A stretch of 64,000 nt of DNA from Prorocentrum cordatum (GCA_963575745.1 CAUYUJ010015028.1:256001-320000); one strand, 5' to 3'. Positions 53,194 through 63,706 are shown, counted from the stretch's first letter. Numbers and translations are program-made. The notes: generated by a model not told the origin, from the sequence alone.

Positions 53194-53396
53194 TCAATCG
53201 GGTTCGTCCCTCTACAGGAGGTATTGGAACAACAAAAAAAGTCTCAAGAAATAGGCTGGGGACGATTTTGCTGATATTTTCTGATCATGTTTGAACATGT
53301 TTTGGCTATCTCTACTTTTTCCCACCAAAAGTAGTTGGACGCGCCTGTAGGGGGACGCCTGTATTTTCTGCCTGTAGGGGGACGCGCCCGACCCAA
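53194..53396 (+). mobile_element. TIR-A element, copy 14 (right TIR partly duplicated)
   Basis: TCAATCGGGTTCGTCCCTCT to GGGGACGCGCCCGACCCAA. The block GCCTGTAGGGGGACGC occurs twice at the right end (about 53343 and 53370). Confidence 0.85.
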
Positions 53397-53494
53397 GTCT
53401 GCCCAGGACCGGCCTTCCCTACTGCATCCGTCTGTCGACGGCCCCGGGGGCCCGTGGGAGGACCCCCCAGGCCCGAGGACGGCGATCAAGTCTT

Positions 53495-53640
53495 GGGCCT
53501 CCTCCTCCTCGTCCTCCTCCTCCTCCTCCTCCTCCTCCTCCATCTCCTCCCCCTCCCCCTCCTTCCTCCCTGCCCCTCCTCCTCCTCCTCCTCCTCCTCC
53601 TCCTCCTCCTCCTCCTCCTCCTCCTCCTCCTCCTCCTCAT
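53495..53640. repeat. TCC tract
   Basis: TCC repeats with a few CCC and TTC; reads as Glu-rich on one strand and Ser/Pro/Leu-rich on the other. Confidence 0.95.
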
Positions 53641-53825
53641 CTACCTCCACGGCCCGCTCTCTATCAGACCAGCCCCAACCGTTGGGGGGGAGCCGTGGTC
53701 CGCCTCGCGGGGGGAGCCGTCGGACCCGACAAACCCTCGTCGAGAGGTTGTCGATGCGAGAGGGCTCCTCGGGGGGGCAAGCAGCACAGCTCTCCAGCAA
53801 TGGCTGGTCGGCTCCAGCGGGCTCA

Positions 53826-53955
53826 GGAGGACGACGACGCCGACGACGACGACGATGGCGGCGACGACGACGACGACGGCGGCGGCGGCGGCGGCGACGA
53901 CGGCGACGACGACGACGGCGGCGGCGGCGGCTGGAAGGGAAGGGAAGGGAAGGGA
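53826..53955. repeat. GAC/GGC repeat ending in GGAAG
   Basis: GAC, GGC and GAT triplets, then four GGAAG 5-mers (53935-53955). Confidence 0.9.
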
Positions 53956-53963
53956 AGCGTTAA

Positions 53964-54030
53964 GATGTTCCAACCTACTTTAGCCTTGAGCACCAATAAG
54001 AATTTCGTGCACCAAGAAAGTACAGAAGCT
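53964..54030. repeat. dispersed repeat R5, copy 2
   Basis: GATGTTCCAACCTACTTTAG, GCACCAATAAGAATTTCGTG, CACCAAGAAAGTACAGAAGC. Matches 20953-21018. Confidence 0.65.
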
Positions 54031-54164
54031 GGATGATGTTCACGTGTCGGGCCCTGGGAAGCGATACTCGTTCGACATTGTTTCGATAGTTTTCGGGGTG
54101 CTCGAAAGTATTTCTGGGATGTGGACTTTACGTACGATGAGAGCAACATGGGGGAAGGGATGGG

Positions 54165-54245
54165 AAAAGGAGGAGGAGCAGCAGGAGGAGCAGCAACAGG
54201 ACAAGGACAAGGAGGAGGAGGAGGAGGAGGAGGAGGAGGAGGAGG
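54165..54245. repeat. GGA/GCA purine-rich tract
   Basis: GGAGCAGCAGGAGG then (GGA)n. Confidence 0.9.
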
Positions 54246-54329
54246 GGTCGGCAGGAGCCCTGCGGCCTCGGCGCGGCGTGCCCGGACCTGGCCTGCGCCC
54301 TGAGGCACCCGAGGCGCCCGCGCGCCCTG

Positions 54330-54400
54330 GAGGGTTTCTCCGAAGGGCTTCGGCGACTCGTCCTCCTCCCCCTCCTCCTCTTCCTCCTCCTCCTCCGATT
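54330..54400. repeat. TCC tract with conserved leader, third example
   Basis: Leader GAGGGTTTCTCCGAAGGGCT then TCGGCGACTCG before a short TCC run; same leader as 10844 and 18341. Confidence 0.85.
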
Positions 54401-56726
54401 GTTCTTCCGAGTGATGAGGGTTGGGAGCCGCGAGTGGTCGCAGGCTGGAGAGAGGCGCTGGGGTGGGGCAGTTTCTTTGCAGCGAGGAGTAATCACGAAA
54501 GAGGCGTGGGGCCCGACAAGTACCCCAGCCGTGGCAACGCGCAGTGGGATGATGTTTCTGATCCTGGCTGTGAGCGCGCCGATTTGCACTGTATGTTGCG
54601 ACGTTGACGCCCACAGCAGCCACCCTGACGCAAGGCAAGCAGGAGGAGGGGGAGGTAACCATCAACCAGAGGACAGGCGAGGAGGAGGAGGGGCAGACAG
54701 CAGCAGCCAATCTCAGGAGAGGAGAGAGGAGGTGGACGATATGCACGTTGCTCTACTTCAACAAGTAGACAGAGGCAGTAACCTGGTGAGGAGCGGGCCG
54801 CCCCCCCAGGGCGGCTGAGGCAGCCTTTCCTTCTTCATTCTGTACCTCGTGTACCAGCTACGTGCTGAACAATATTGACATGTTCTTCTCTTCTTCATGA
54901 ATTTTGTTGATATTGGCTACTTGTACCCCCCCCCCTCCTTTTCATGTCAACATCGAGGAAGAATTTCGGAGGCGATGCCAGGCCAAGTCGCTGAGCGCGA
55001 AGACAATCCAGCTATTTCCCCAGTTGTCCATACGAATTTCTCACAGCGGTGCTAATAAGGCCCCCGCCCCGCATCGTCGTCATCGCATCGTCGGGACGAC
55101 ATGTTGCCCTCGCAAGACTGGCGCTCTGGACCCTGCTGTCGCGAGTCTTCCCTGCCCTGCAGCCAGACAGCATCATAAGGATGAGTAGCTTTCCCAGGGC
55201 ACGCGAACATCCTCGCCCGGCTCGCCCCTCGGCCCATCCTGGCCCCCGGCCGCGGGCCATGGGCTTTCCCCTCCGGCTTCGACTCGGGCGTCCTATAGGG
55301 GTCCTGCCATCCTTGCGTGCTGCGCACCCCGGGCGAGCTGGTCACGCGGTGCTCGTCCGCGTGCTGCTCTCCCGGCGGGAGGGGCGCGCCGCACCTCCGT
55401 GCGGCCGCCTCGTCGAGCCCCCGCGCCCGCGCCCGCAGGCTCCCGGGCCTCACGCCGCCCCCCGGCGAGAAGGCGAAGATGAAGTTCTTCGTCGTCAGGC
55501 CAGGGCGGAGTGGGGCAGCGGGGCCAAAGACGTGCCACACCCCTGAGGCCTCGAGGAAGAGAAGGTTGCTGAAGCAAGCAGAAGTCTTCGGGGGTCCAGA
55601 CGTGCCTACATTCCTGGGGCCTCGACGAAAAAGTCGTTGATGGAACAAGCAGAAAGTCTTCGGAGGTCCGTGCGGATGCTGCGGATCGGCGCGGGCCCCC
55701 CTGGCGGCGCCTCTTGCGGCGCCAGCCCGGGTAATCCGCCTTGGTTTTCGAAAGGTTTTGGTCATGCCGATGTTGTTTTATTTTGGGAGAGGCCCACAAA
55801 GTATTGCAACACATTCTCGAGGTCGGCACTTGGGCTGCAGACGCACCCTCCGGACGGTGCGGTCTGTGTCACCCGCGGTGGCCGCGCATCCCGGAAAGCA
55901 GCCTCTGGGTGCTCGCAGTGTGGGCGGGCCAGCGCGGCCAGCGCTCACATGGAGTTCTCACGCGTGCCGAAGGTCCTCGAAGGCGGAGCTTTTCGAACGT
56001 ATTCGAAGGCTTTCGGCCTTCCCTGAAGCTTTTGGAGGCTCCCCCCACCGCCAGCAACCTCGAGGAACACCTGTGGACCTCCAGAAGCCTCTGCAGACCT
56101 CCAGAGGCTGTTCGAAGACCGTCGAGGAAGCAGCCGAGCATCTCTCGATCATGTTTCTCCTCCCCCCTACAGATGACGAGCCCCCCTTCCCAGAAGAAGG
56201 ATAGGACACGGATACAGTGCGGGCGCGGCCGCAAGAAACCCTCGCAAGAAGCCCAACCCCGAGAACCCGTGCGCGAGGTGCTCACTGAGGGGAAACTTGG
56301 AGCACCCTGAACGCAGCAGCTCCTTCAACGGCCGTGGGAAGTCAACGGCCTTCAACGGCCGCGGAGCAAAGAAACAAAGGATACCCTGACGAAAGCAGAT
56401 GGTTTCTTCATGCGCGCCCCCACTGTAGGCACGCGGTGCAAGCTGCGTTGTGCTGAGGGGTGCGGGCGGTGTGCGGGAACATGTGGTGCAGGCTGTGTGC
56501 TGCTGGCCGCTGCGGTGCCACCTGTGCGGGGCAAGCCGTGTGGTGGGCAGCACGCGGCGCCCACGGCCGCCCGCCCGGCGAAGACCTCGGCACGCCCAGC
56601 CATGGGAGCTCGGGGAGCCGCGCGGCCCCCCGCGGGCTTCGCGCTCTCGAGGGGGCCCTGTGCTGCTGCTGCGCTGGCGCTGGCGCCGCGCAGAAGACAT
56701 GTGCGCATCGGTCGTCGAGAGCAGGT
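54401..56726. other. unassigned region
   Basis: Holds a partial R1 copy (55651-55735: GTCCGTGCGGATGCTGCGGA, CCCCTGGCGGCGCCTC). Many overlapping ORFs on both strands; none recognised. Confidence 0.45.
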
Positions 56727-56901
56727 TTCAGTCGGGCATGTCCCTCAGCCGGAGGAATATTCCCAAAGAAGTATTCCAGAATAGTCAGAAGAAATAGTCT
56801 CGGGACGATTTTTGGAGCGGCGTTGAACATGTTGGAATCGTTTTTGGTCATGTTTTATTTGTCGTCCAAAATACGTCTGCAGGGGGGCATGCCCGACCTA
56901 A
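56727..56901 (+). mobile_element. TIR-A element, copy 15
   Basis: TTCAGTCGGGCATGTCCCTC to GGGGGGCATGCCCGACCTAA, 175 bp. Flanks GAGCAGGT and ACGTAGGT agree at 5/8. Confidence 0.88.
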
Positions 56902-56924
56902 ACGTAGGTACTGCTGGATTCCCA

Positions 56925-57062
56925 GATGCCAATCTACTCTAGACGCCTTCCTACTTTAGTGATCGAGTGGCTTCAGGGGGCGGGCGGACACCCAGTCTAC
57001 TTCCAGCGCCTTCCTACTTCGCTTCGTGGTTCTACCCACTTCTTCCGACCGATGGGTACAGC
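56925..57062. repeat. dispersed repeat R8, copy 2
   Basis: AGATGCCAATCTACTCT, CTTCAGGGGGCGGGCGGA, TTCCAGCGCCTTCCTACTT, TTCCGACCGATGGGT; matches 14640-14782. Confidence 0.65.
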
Positions 57063-57561
57063 CAAGACGCTGAGCAATATCCGAAGACGCGAGCATCTGC
57101 GCAAGCATCGAATGTTCGGAGATCCTCGCGGGTCTCGATCGGCGCTGGACCCCTCCTGGCGGCGTTTCGCACAGGGGGGGCGATAGGTGGGGCGTGACCG
57201 GAGGCTGCAGGAACGGGGCCGTAGAGGCCCCCCCCCTGGGGCCCCGCAGGTGGACGAAAGGTTCACCTTTCCTGCCCTCCCCGGTGATTGCCCCCTCCGC
57301 CCCCGCCCCCAGAGAGCAGCGCCTATCCAAGGGGGGCTCAGCTTTTTGGGGGGCCGTTCCTCAAAGCTGGGTCGGGGGAGGTTCGGGAGGAACGAAAAGC
57401 ACAGACACAATTCAGCGCTGATCGTAGTCGAAATCTATGGAAATATGGAACATCGAGGGAAGAGGAAAGCCTGGGAAATGTGCATCGGTGTTTGAAATCC
57501 TGGGGCCCCCGTTTCCTCCGCCCTCTTGCCTTCCCCTGGGTCCCCGCCCTCCTTTCCTCCC
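57063..57561. other. unassigned spacer
   Basis: A weak R1-like piece lies near 57115-57170; otherwise nothing recognised. Confidence 0.4.
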
Positions 57562-57797
57562 CTCATGCAATGGCGAAGCGTCCTGGTTTGCCTATTAGGC
57601 CCGCCATATAATGTTCTAAGAACGTTGTGTGGTCTGCACGAAATGTTCTTACAACACTTCTGGCTGGGGCTGTCTTGTCTTACCACATCGGACATATGCT
57701 CTAAGAACATCGTTTTCGTTATTAGGACATTTCTATGGTTCTAAGAACATGCCGTGGTAGGCCCGCAGGAATGCCCGGACGGTCGGTCCCTGCTCAG
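57562..57797. mobile_element. TIR-C fold-back element, copy 3
   Basis: CTCATGCAATGGCGAAGCG to GGGACGG-like GACGGTCGGTCCCTGCTCAG, with five TTCTAAGAACAT-type words. Flanks CTCCTTTCCTCCC and CTCCTTCCC look similar but are low-complexity. Confidence 0.85.
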
Positions 57798-58385
57798 CTC
57801 CTTCCCTTGGGCCCCCGCCCTCCTTCCTTCCCCCCCTCCTCCGAATTCGGTCCCAAATCATGGGAGCCTGGTGCACCCTCTGAAATGCCATCTCTGGCGC
57901 TGTGAGTGGCGTCGAGTAGCGCCTGGGAGTCGATGAGGAACGCCGATGTGGCGTCGGCGAGCGTCGATTCGCGTCGAGATTCAGCGTCGATCCGCGTCGG
58001 CGAGCGTCGATTCGCAGGAGCCGACAAGATGGTACGCGAGGCTCCCATGAGTTGCCACCGCATCCGGACTCGTGCGCAGGGACGGGCCTGCCGCGGTGCC
58101 GCGTTCGTCGGGCCTTCTGCCCTCTCGGCGCCGCGGCTGCAGCCCCGCGCCGCGCCAGAGGCACGGCGGCCGCAGACCTGCGGAGCCCTCCCCCTGCCCG
58201 GCCCCTCCTCCCCCTCCTGGGTCGGGGGCAGCGTGGAGGGATGGCTAGGCTCGGGGGGACCGCGCGGCAAGAGAGGACGACTTGGGTTCGGGAGAAGCTG
58301 GATGCTCCCTGGGTCCTTCCATGGCTGCCTCCTCTCGCCCTCCTCGTGAACGGAGGCGGCGCGGGGGCCTGAGATCGAACTGCAG
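57798..58385. other. unassigned spacer with a GCGTCGATTCGC repeat
   Basis: GCGTCGGCGAGCGTCGATTC occurs at 57950 and about 57995 with GCGTCGAGATTCAGCGTCGA between them. The remainder is GC-rich; no gene recognised. Confidence 0.5.
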
Positions 58386-58405
58386 GCCATAAACATAAAC
58401 TTGTG

Positions 58406-58570
58406 TTCGGTCGGGCCTGTCCTCCTACAGGGGGATTCTGGACGAAAAATAACATATATTCAACACATGCCCATGAAATGGCAAACACATATTAGAAAAA
58501 TAGTCCCCAGATTATCAGTTTTTTTACTATTTTTGAATCTTCCCCCTGTAGAGGGACGGGCCCGACTCAA
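58406..58570 (+). mobile_element. TIR-A element, copy 16, inserted in R1
   Basis: 165 bp. Perfect 8-bp duplication AACTTGTG (58398-58405 and 58571-58578). The flank CATAAACTTGTG / TTGTGGCGCTCCGCG is R1 left-end sequence, so the element interrupts R1. Confidence 0.95.
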
Positions 58571-58712
58571 AACTTGTGGCGCTCCGCGCGGATTTCTTGG
58601 ATACGCGCTGGGGCCCCCCAAGCGGCGCCTCCGGCGCCGCTCCTGGCGCGCTCCGCGCGCCAGGGAGGGGGGCCCAGCGCAGATCCAAGAGATCCCCGCG
58701 ATGCGCCGATAG
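58571..58712. repeat. dispersed repeat R1, copy 4 (interrupted by TIR-A)
   Basis: GTGGCGCTCCGCGCGGATTT, CAAGCGGCGCCTCCGGCGCC, GCGCAGATCCAAGAGATCCC; the first 15-20 bp lie left of the TIR-A insertion. Confidence 0.85.
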
Positions 58713-58716
58713 TTTT

Positions 58717-58889
58717 CTGGGGTGGACAGAACCCCCACCCTGACACGTCGATTAGTGAATCGTCCGGCTCCGGTTCTCGAGAGGGCGCCGCGGCCGTCCT
58801 TCTCCAGGCTTTTGCGCCCGCCAGGTTTGTGCCCGAGGTCGTTTTCACGAAGCTACGCTCATTTAAATGGGGGTCCTGTCCATCCCCGG
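58717..58889. mobile_element. TIR-F element, copy 2
   Basis: CTGGGGTGGACAGAACCCCC to GGGGGTCCTGTCCATCCCC; interior TGACACGTCGATTAGTGAAT and GAGAGGGCGCCGCGGCCGTC as in the other copies. Confidence 0.88.
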
Positions 58890-59126
58890 CAGAGGGGCTT
58901 TGTGCCTTCTGTAGCGTGCCTTCTTCCAGCGGCCTCACTGCGGGGGCCCATGGCCCACCCTGCCCAGGTGGCGAGCGGAGGCGCCGTCGGGGGCCGTTCG
59001 CAGACCTGTCTGGCGATGCATCGCCGGTTCCGGGTCGACGCCCCCCCCCCCGAGCCGGCCCCCCCCCCCAAGCTTAGCCCCCATTCCTGTAGTCAAGGGA
59101 GGAAAAGCCACCCAGACCAGGCAATC
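58890..59126. other. unassigned spacer
   Basis: GC-rich with two C-runs near 59041-59070; nothing recognised. Confidence 0.4.
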
Positions 59127-59262
59127 GGCGTTTACTAAACGGCCCTGGGCGTTTGCTAAACAGCCCTGCCCTGTTTGATCCCTTCTTTGCGCGCGTTTAC
59201 TAAACGACTTCGCGTGTCGGGGTGGTTATTATCGGGGTGGATTTTCTGCCTTCCATGTAGCT
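59127..59262. repeat. dispersed repeat R2, copy 4
   Basis: GGCGTTTACTAAACGGCCCT, GGGCGTTTGCTAAACAGCCC, CGTTTACTAAACGACTTCGC, CGGGGTGGATTTTCTGCC. Confidence 0.9.
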
Positions 59263-59267
59263 ACATG

Positions 59268-59478
59268 TCATGGCGCCATCGTCGCAGAGCGGATTCCCTT
59301 CGGCAAGCCATCGGATGGGCCTGGCGTGTCCTGGAGAATTGCGTTCCGGATTTCGCAGTGGATTTCGCGCGGGTTCGTTTTGGCTTGGAATGAAGGTTAA
59401 AACAAATTCAAGCGAAATTCACTTCGTTTTCACCTCGCAATTGACAGAAATCCACGCACAAATCCGCTGCAGTACGTC
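59268..59478. repeat. dispersed repeat R3, copy 2
   Basis: GTCATGGCGCCATCGTCGCA, GAGCGGATTCCCTTCGGCAA, TGTCCTGGAGAATTGCG, CACGCACAAATCCGCTGCAG. Follows R2 directly, while R3 copy 1 at 12324 does not. Confidence 0.8.
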
Positions 59479-59500
59479 TGCAAGGTCGGCAGTGAAAAGC

Positions 59501-59735
59501 GTCAATCGGTGGCGAAGCGTCCTGGCTCGCCTCTAGGCCCACCAAGGAATGTTCTCAGAGCGGTTTGTGGTCGGCACGACATGCTCTTAGAACATTTCTG
59601 GCCGAGGCTGCTTCGTTTTAACGCATCGGGCTGATAATCTTAGAACATTGCTTTTTGTTCTTAACACATTTCTGGGGTCCAAAAAGATTTCGTGACAGGC
59701 CTATTAGAATGCTGGGACGGTCGGTCTCTGCTCAA
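59501..59735. mobile_element. TIR-C fold-back element, copy 4
   Basis: GTCAATCGGTGGCGAAGCGT to GACGGTCGGTCTCTGCTCAA; left end diverged, interior CATGCTCTTAGAACATTTCT kept. Confidence 0.85.
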
Positions 59736-59781
59736 ACTACCGCCCTCTGGAGTGACAAAGTTGGGGGGCGATGGGGGGACA

Positions 59782-59940
59782 AAGGAGGAGGAGGAGGTGG
59801 AGGAGGAGGAGAAGGAGGTGGAGGAGGAGGAGGTGGAGGAGGAGGTGGAGGAGGAGGAGGGGGGGGAGCGAGGAGACGGAGGAGGAGGAGGAGGAGGAGG
59901 AGGAGGAGGAGGAGGAGGAGGAGGAGGAGGAGGAGAGTGA
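59782..59940. repeat. GGA/GGT purine-rich tract
   Basis: GGA with GTGGAGG interruptions, then a pure GGA run (59878-59936). Confidence 0.95.
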
Positions 59941-59995
59941 CAAAGCGGGGGGGCGATGGGGGGCGGAGGTCGCGGTCGATCGCCAACATCCAGGT

Positions 59996-60115
59996 CTCCA
60001 TCCGCGCAGGCGGCGAGGGGGACGACGACAGGGGCGACGACGACGACGAAGAGAGCGACGACGGCAGCTGCGGCGAAAACGGCAAGAGAGACGACGACGG
60101 AAACTCAGAGGAGGA
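59996..60115. repeat. GAC/GGC imperfect repeat
   Basis: GACGACGACAGGGGCGACGA and similar; compositional, not coding. Confidence 0.75.
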
Positions 60116-60229
60116 AAAGGTACCCATACCTCTACCTTGCCCTCGCTTTCCCCTATCTTGGGCCTCCTCGGAGGCCCTCGTCGCCACCGCTGGATTCGCC
60201 TCGTGGTCACAGCGCACCCCGGGAATATC

Positions 60230-60378
60230 GGTACCTTCCTTGGCATCGCTCAGACGTGTGCATTCTTTTTCGGCGAGAACCATCGAGGATCATCTAGGAC
60301 CATCGAACAAAAAAAACACGCGCGAAACCGAAACATGCACGGGACATGGACGTCCGAGCGACGGCAAGCTTCTGGTTC
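60230..60378. repeat. dispersed repeat R6, copy 2
   Basis: CCTTGGCATCGCTCAGACGT, TTCGGCGAGAACCATCGAGG, CGCGAAACCGAAACATGCAC, GGACGTCCGAGCGACGGCA; matches 7903-8045. Confidence 0.75.
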
Positions 60379-60387
60379 CCCCAGGAA

Positions 60388-60600
60388 CGGCGACGACCAC
60401 GACGGCGAACACGACGGCGCAGGCGACCACGGACGCGGCGACGCAAATAGCGACGAGAGCGACAGCGCGAGGGCGACCGGGACGGAGACGACAACGAGGA
60501 CGACGGGAGCGGCGACGAGAGCGGCGGCGGCGGCGGTGGCGGCGACGTTGTGGGCGGCGGCGACGCTCGTGGGGTCGGCGGCGGTGGATTGCGTGCGAGG
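60388..60600. repeat. GAC/GCG imperfect repeat
   Basis: GGCGACGACCACGACGGCGA-like sequence, degenerate triplets. Confidence 0.75.
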
Positions 60601-60636
60601 GCACCGCCGGGAGCGCGCCCGCGCGGCAGGGCAGTG

Positions 60637-61000
60637 TCGACTAGACGTAAGTCGGGGGTGGACAGAAGCACCAACAGTGACACGTCGATTAGTGAATTGT
60701 CCGTTTTCGGCTCTCGAGAGGGCGCCGCGGCCGTCATTTTCCAGGCTTGCGACCGCCAGGTTTGGGCCCGAGGTCGTTTTTACTAAACCACGTTTTACTA
60801 AAGGGGGTTCTGTCCATCCCCGAGTAAGAGTGGCCTTTCGCAGGAGTGACCTCTGGTGCGGGCACAGGTGGGTCCCCAGATGGCTGAGAACGATGCAGTA
60901 GCAGCTGCTTGCGCGCCCAAGTTTGGTCCCCCCGCGGCCCCCAAAGAGCCGCGCACTAAAAAGGTCACTCTTACCCAGGGTCACTCTTGCGTATAGCCGA
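60637..61000. mobile_element. TIR-G element, copy 2 (interrupted)
   Basis: TCGACTAGACGTAAG at the left, then a TIR-F insertion, then AGAGTGGCCTTTCGCAGGAG and on to TCACTCTTGCGTATAGCCGA. Once the insertion is ignored it matches TIR-G copy 1 over its whole length. Confidence 0.88.
60652..60823. mobile_element. TIR-F element, copy 3, nested in TIR-G
   Basis: TCGGGGGTGGACAGAAGC to GGGTTCTGTCCATCCCCGA. Flanked by GTAAG at 60647-60651 and 60824-60828, a perfect 5-bp duplication that lies in the TIR-G terminus. Confidence 0.92.
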
Positions 61001-62221
61001 GGCAGCCTCTCGCGTGATCGAGCCATGCAGCGCCGGGGGTGGTCACCTCCCACGGTTGGGTTCGAGTGGCAGGTTGGCTTTTCTTGCTCAAGGGTGCCCT
61101 GGTGTCACCCGTTTCGCGACCCATGTCCCCAGCATTCCGATAGCAACGTGGCCTTCGGAGTGGTCTTGTGTTTTCTCGCGAGTTCTCTCCAATCGAGTTC
61201 GACTGGGGGGGGGGGGGGCACGACTTCCTCCTCGAGATCGAGGAGAGAGGATCCGGGCCACCCCCAGGGGCGCAAAGCGTCGGGTGCTGCGAGAGGTGCC
61301 CCTGGCCCAAGGTGCCCCCAGGATTCCCGAGGAGGCCCCCACGGCCTCCAGAGCACCCCTCACAAGGCCCAGAGGGCCCCAGGGGCTCCAGAGTCAAACG
61401 AACAGCTTGGGGCACCTCGGGCCAGGGGCACCTGTCTGGCACCCTCCGACAGAGTTTGCTGCGGTGCGCGCGTCGCGGTCTGGCTCAGACCAGCTGCCCC
61501 TCTCCAAGGGGGCGGCGCGAGGGCGCGAGTGCTCGAAGGTGACCGCGCACCGCGGGGCGCGGTGCGCGAAGCCAGCACCTCCCGCCCCCCACCCCCTTCG
61601 CGCCCACGGACCCTTCAACGACGCGCAGCCCGGGTCACTCGTGCCTGGGATCGCGCTGGCGTGACGCCGCACAGGGTGGCCTTCGGAGGCGCCCCTCGCC
61701 CGGGCGGCGGGTCTGCTCCTCGCAGGGGTTGGCCCGTGGTGGCTGTCGCGCTCCCCCGGCCACGCGCCGCGGGGGGGCAGCGGGGAGGGGGGCAGGCTTC
61801 TCAGAAGTAGCCCTGCTTCTTAGAGGCGCGGGCCTTGTCTGTAGATCTGGGGCCAGTGCCTTCTGATCAGGAGCGGAAAACAGGACGTACGCGTACACGA
61901 ATCCGCGCTTGTTTCGAGAGCACGCATTGCACGATCTTTCCTGTCTCGCGGTTGGTCTCGCGAATCGGGGGCCGTGTTCATGTGCGTGGATGGGCGCGTA
62001 CGTCCTGTGGGGGCTCCCTATCTGAGACGCAGCCTCCCTCGAAGAAGCCTTCCCCCTACCCACACACCCCTCGCCGCGCGTCTCGCCAGTTCCCTGCCTC
62101 ATGGCCCTCTTTGCTGGGGGCACCCCTCGTGGCCACACGGCCAGGCCCGGCCCGAGGGACAGCGCTCGGCCAGGAGGGGCCCCTCTGGGAGGGGCCGAGG
62201 TCTCGGGCCCTCTGCGGGATG
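61001..62221. other. unassigned region with an R9-like piece
   Basis: R9-like GCTTCTCAGAAGTAGCCCTG and GCTTCTTAGAGGCGCGGGCC at about 61797-61835. Both strands are open for long stretches because of GC; no gene recognised. Confidence 0.45.
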
Positions 62222-62320
62222 GTGACGAGGAGGAGGAGGAGGTGGAGGAGGAGGAGGAAGAAGAGGAGGAAGAGGAGGAGGTGGACGAGGAGGAGGAGGA
62301 GGAGGAGGAGGAGGAGATGA
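62222..62320. repeat. GGA/GAA purine tract
   Basis: GAGGAGGAGGAGG with GAAGAAGAG interruptions. Confidence 0.95.
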
Positions 62321-62403
62321 TGCTGGTGGGCGGCCGCGAGAGGCCGGGGCGGCCCTCTGAGAAGGCCGGGGGGGGGCTCAGAGAAGGCCTCCTCCGGAGC
62401 CTC

Positions 62404-62613
62404 GGGACGGGGGTCAAATGCAAACAGGGGTCCGCCAGAGCGCCCGATCTTGCAGGATCCTGCAGGGCCAGGGTCGCATTGGCCCGGGCTTGGGCGCAGG
62501 ATCTTGCAGGTTCCTATCATCGACCCTGGCTTGGGTGCAGGATCTTGCAGGATTATGCAAGGCCTGACTGACCAGGGTCTGGATTGACCTGGGTCAGAAG
62601 ATCCCCAAGCTTC
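62404..62613. repeat. dispersed repeat R4, copy 3 (uninterrupted)
   Basis: GGGACGGGGGTCAAATGCAA, GCGCCCGATCTTGCAGGATC, GGCTTGGGTGCAGGATCTTG, GTCAGAAGATCCCC. Second empty site for the TIR-F insertion in copy 1. Confidence 0.9.
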
Positions 62614-63023
62614 TTGCACAGTGGATGGTACAGCCGGACGGAGGTATAAGATCGAGGTCGGTTCGAGGAGGGTACCCCAATGTTCTTCGTGTCTGTTGGA
62701 TATTATTGGGCATCTTGAGGAGGGTACCATTTGGTGCTCTGTGTGCTGGCGGAGGGTCTCATGTTCTTGAAAGATGTTCTTCTGTCCTAGGTCCGACTGT
62801 ATGCTCCGTGCCTTCTTAAGGAGGCCGCCCCCAGACGACCATGGCGCGGGAGGGACGGACAGCGAGAGAGAAGGAGAGAGAGAGAGAGAAGAGGCAGGAC
62901 GGAAGGACTCAAGGAATGTTGTCGGAGGAGGGAGGGACGATAAAGAGGCGAGGGGGAGGACCCAGATAGATGGAGGAAGAGGGGACGCGTGGGGAGGACG
63001 AGGAGGAGAAGTAGGACAGGACT
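62614..63023. other. unassigned spacer
   Basis: GAGAGAGAG and GGAGGA-type purine stretches at 62855-63015; no gene. Confidence 0.45.
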
Positions 63024-63244
63024 CTCAAGCAGTGGCGAAGAGTCCTGGCGTGCCTATAGTCCTATCAAACAACCCTGTGTGGTCTCCACGAAATGTTCTT
63101 AGAACATGTATGGCGGCGACTGTCTTGGTTTTATCACATCGGGCTTATGTTATAATATTTGTTTGTTATTCGAACACTTTCGGGTTCTAACAACATGTCG
63201 TGGTAGGACGATAGGAATACCGGGACGGTTGGTCCTTGCTCAAG
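63024..63244. mobile_element. TIR-C fold-back element, copy 5
   Basis: CTCAAGCAGTGGCGAAGAGT to ACCGGGACGGTTGGTCCTTG; one internal palindrome is lost. Confidence 0.85.
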
Positions 63245-63469
63245 ACTCAGGAGCATGGGGAGCGAGGGGGGGTTAAACAGGGATACGAGAAGGCGGAGCA
63301 GCAACGGCAGCAGCAGAAGCAGGAACACATCGGAGACGGACGAGGCGGAGCAGGAGCAGCAGGAATAGGCGACAACAACGAGGGCGACGGGCCTTCGGAC
63401 CCATGTCTCCGGCGGGCCGGTTTTATCAACCCGTGAGCCTCGGAGAGTGTGAGACATTTTTCCCCGGGT
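63245..63469. other. unassigned spacer between two TIR-C copies
   Basis: GCA/GAA-rich at 63290-63370; nothing recognised. Confidence 0.4.
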
Positions 63470-63706
63470 CTTCAAGCAGTGGCGAAGCTCCTTGGCTTTC
63501 CTATAGGCCTACCAAAGAATGTTCTACGAACTTTCTTTGGTTTGCACAAAATGTTCCTAGAACATTTCTGGCTGCGACTGCTGTGTCTTAACACATCGGG
63601 CTTATGGTCTCAGAACATCGATCTTGTTACTAGAACATTTCAGGGTTCTGAAAATATGTCGTGGTATAGGCCTATGGAAATGCCGGGACGGTGGGCCCCT
63701 GCTCAA
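63470..63706. mobile_element. TIR-C fold-back element, copy 6
   Basis: TTCAAGCAGTGGCGAAGCTC to GCCGGGACGGTGGGCCCCTG, with four TTCTAAGAACAT-like words. Confidence 0.85.

Noticed and set aside
59655-60901. Two overlapping plus-strand ORFs of 329 and 376 codons
   Set aside because: They cross TIR-C, a GGA tract, GAC repeats, R6 and TIR-F/TIR-G; nothing is protein-like across these boundaries.
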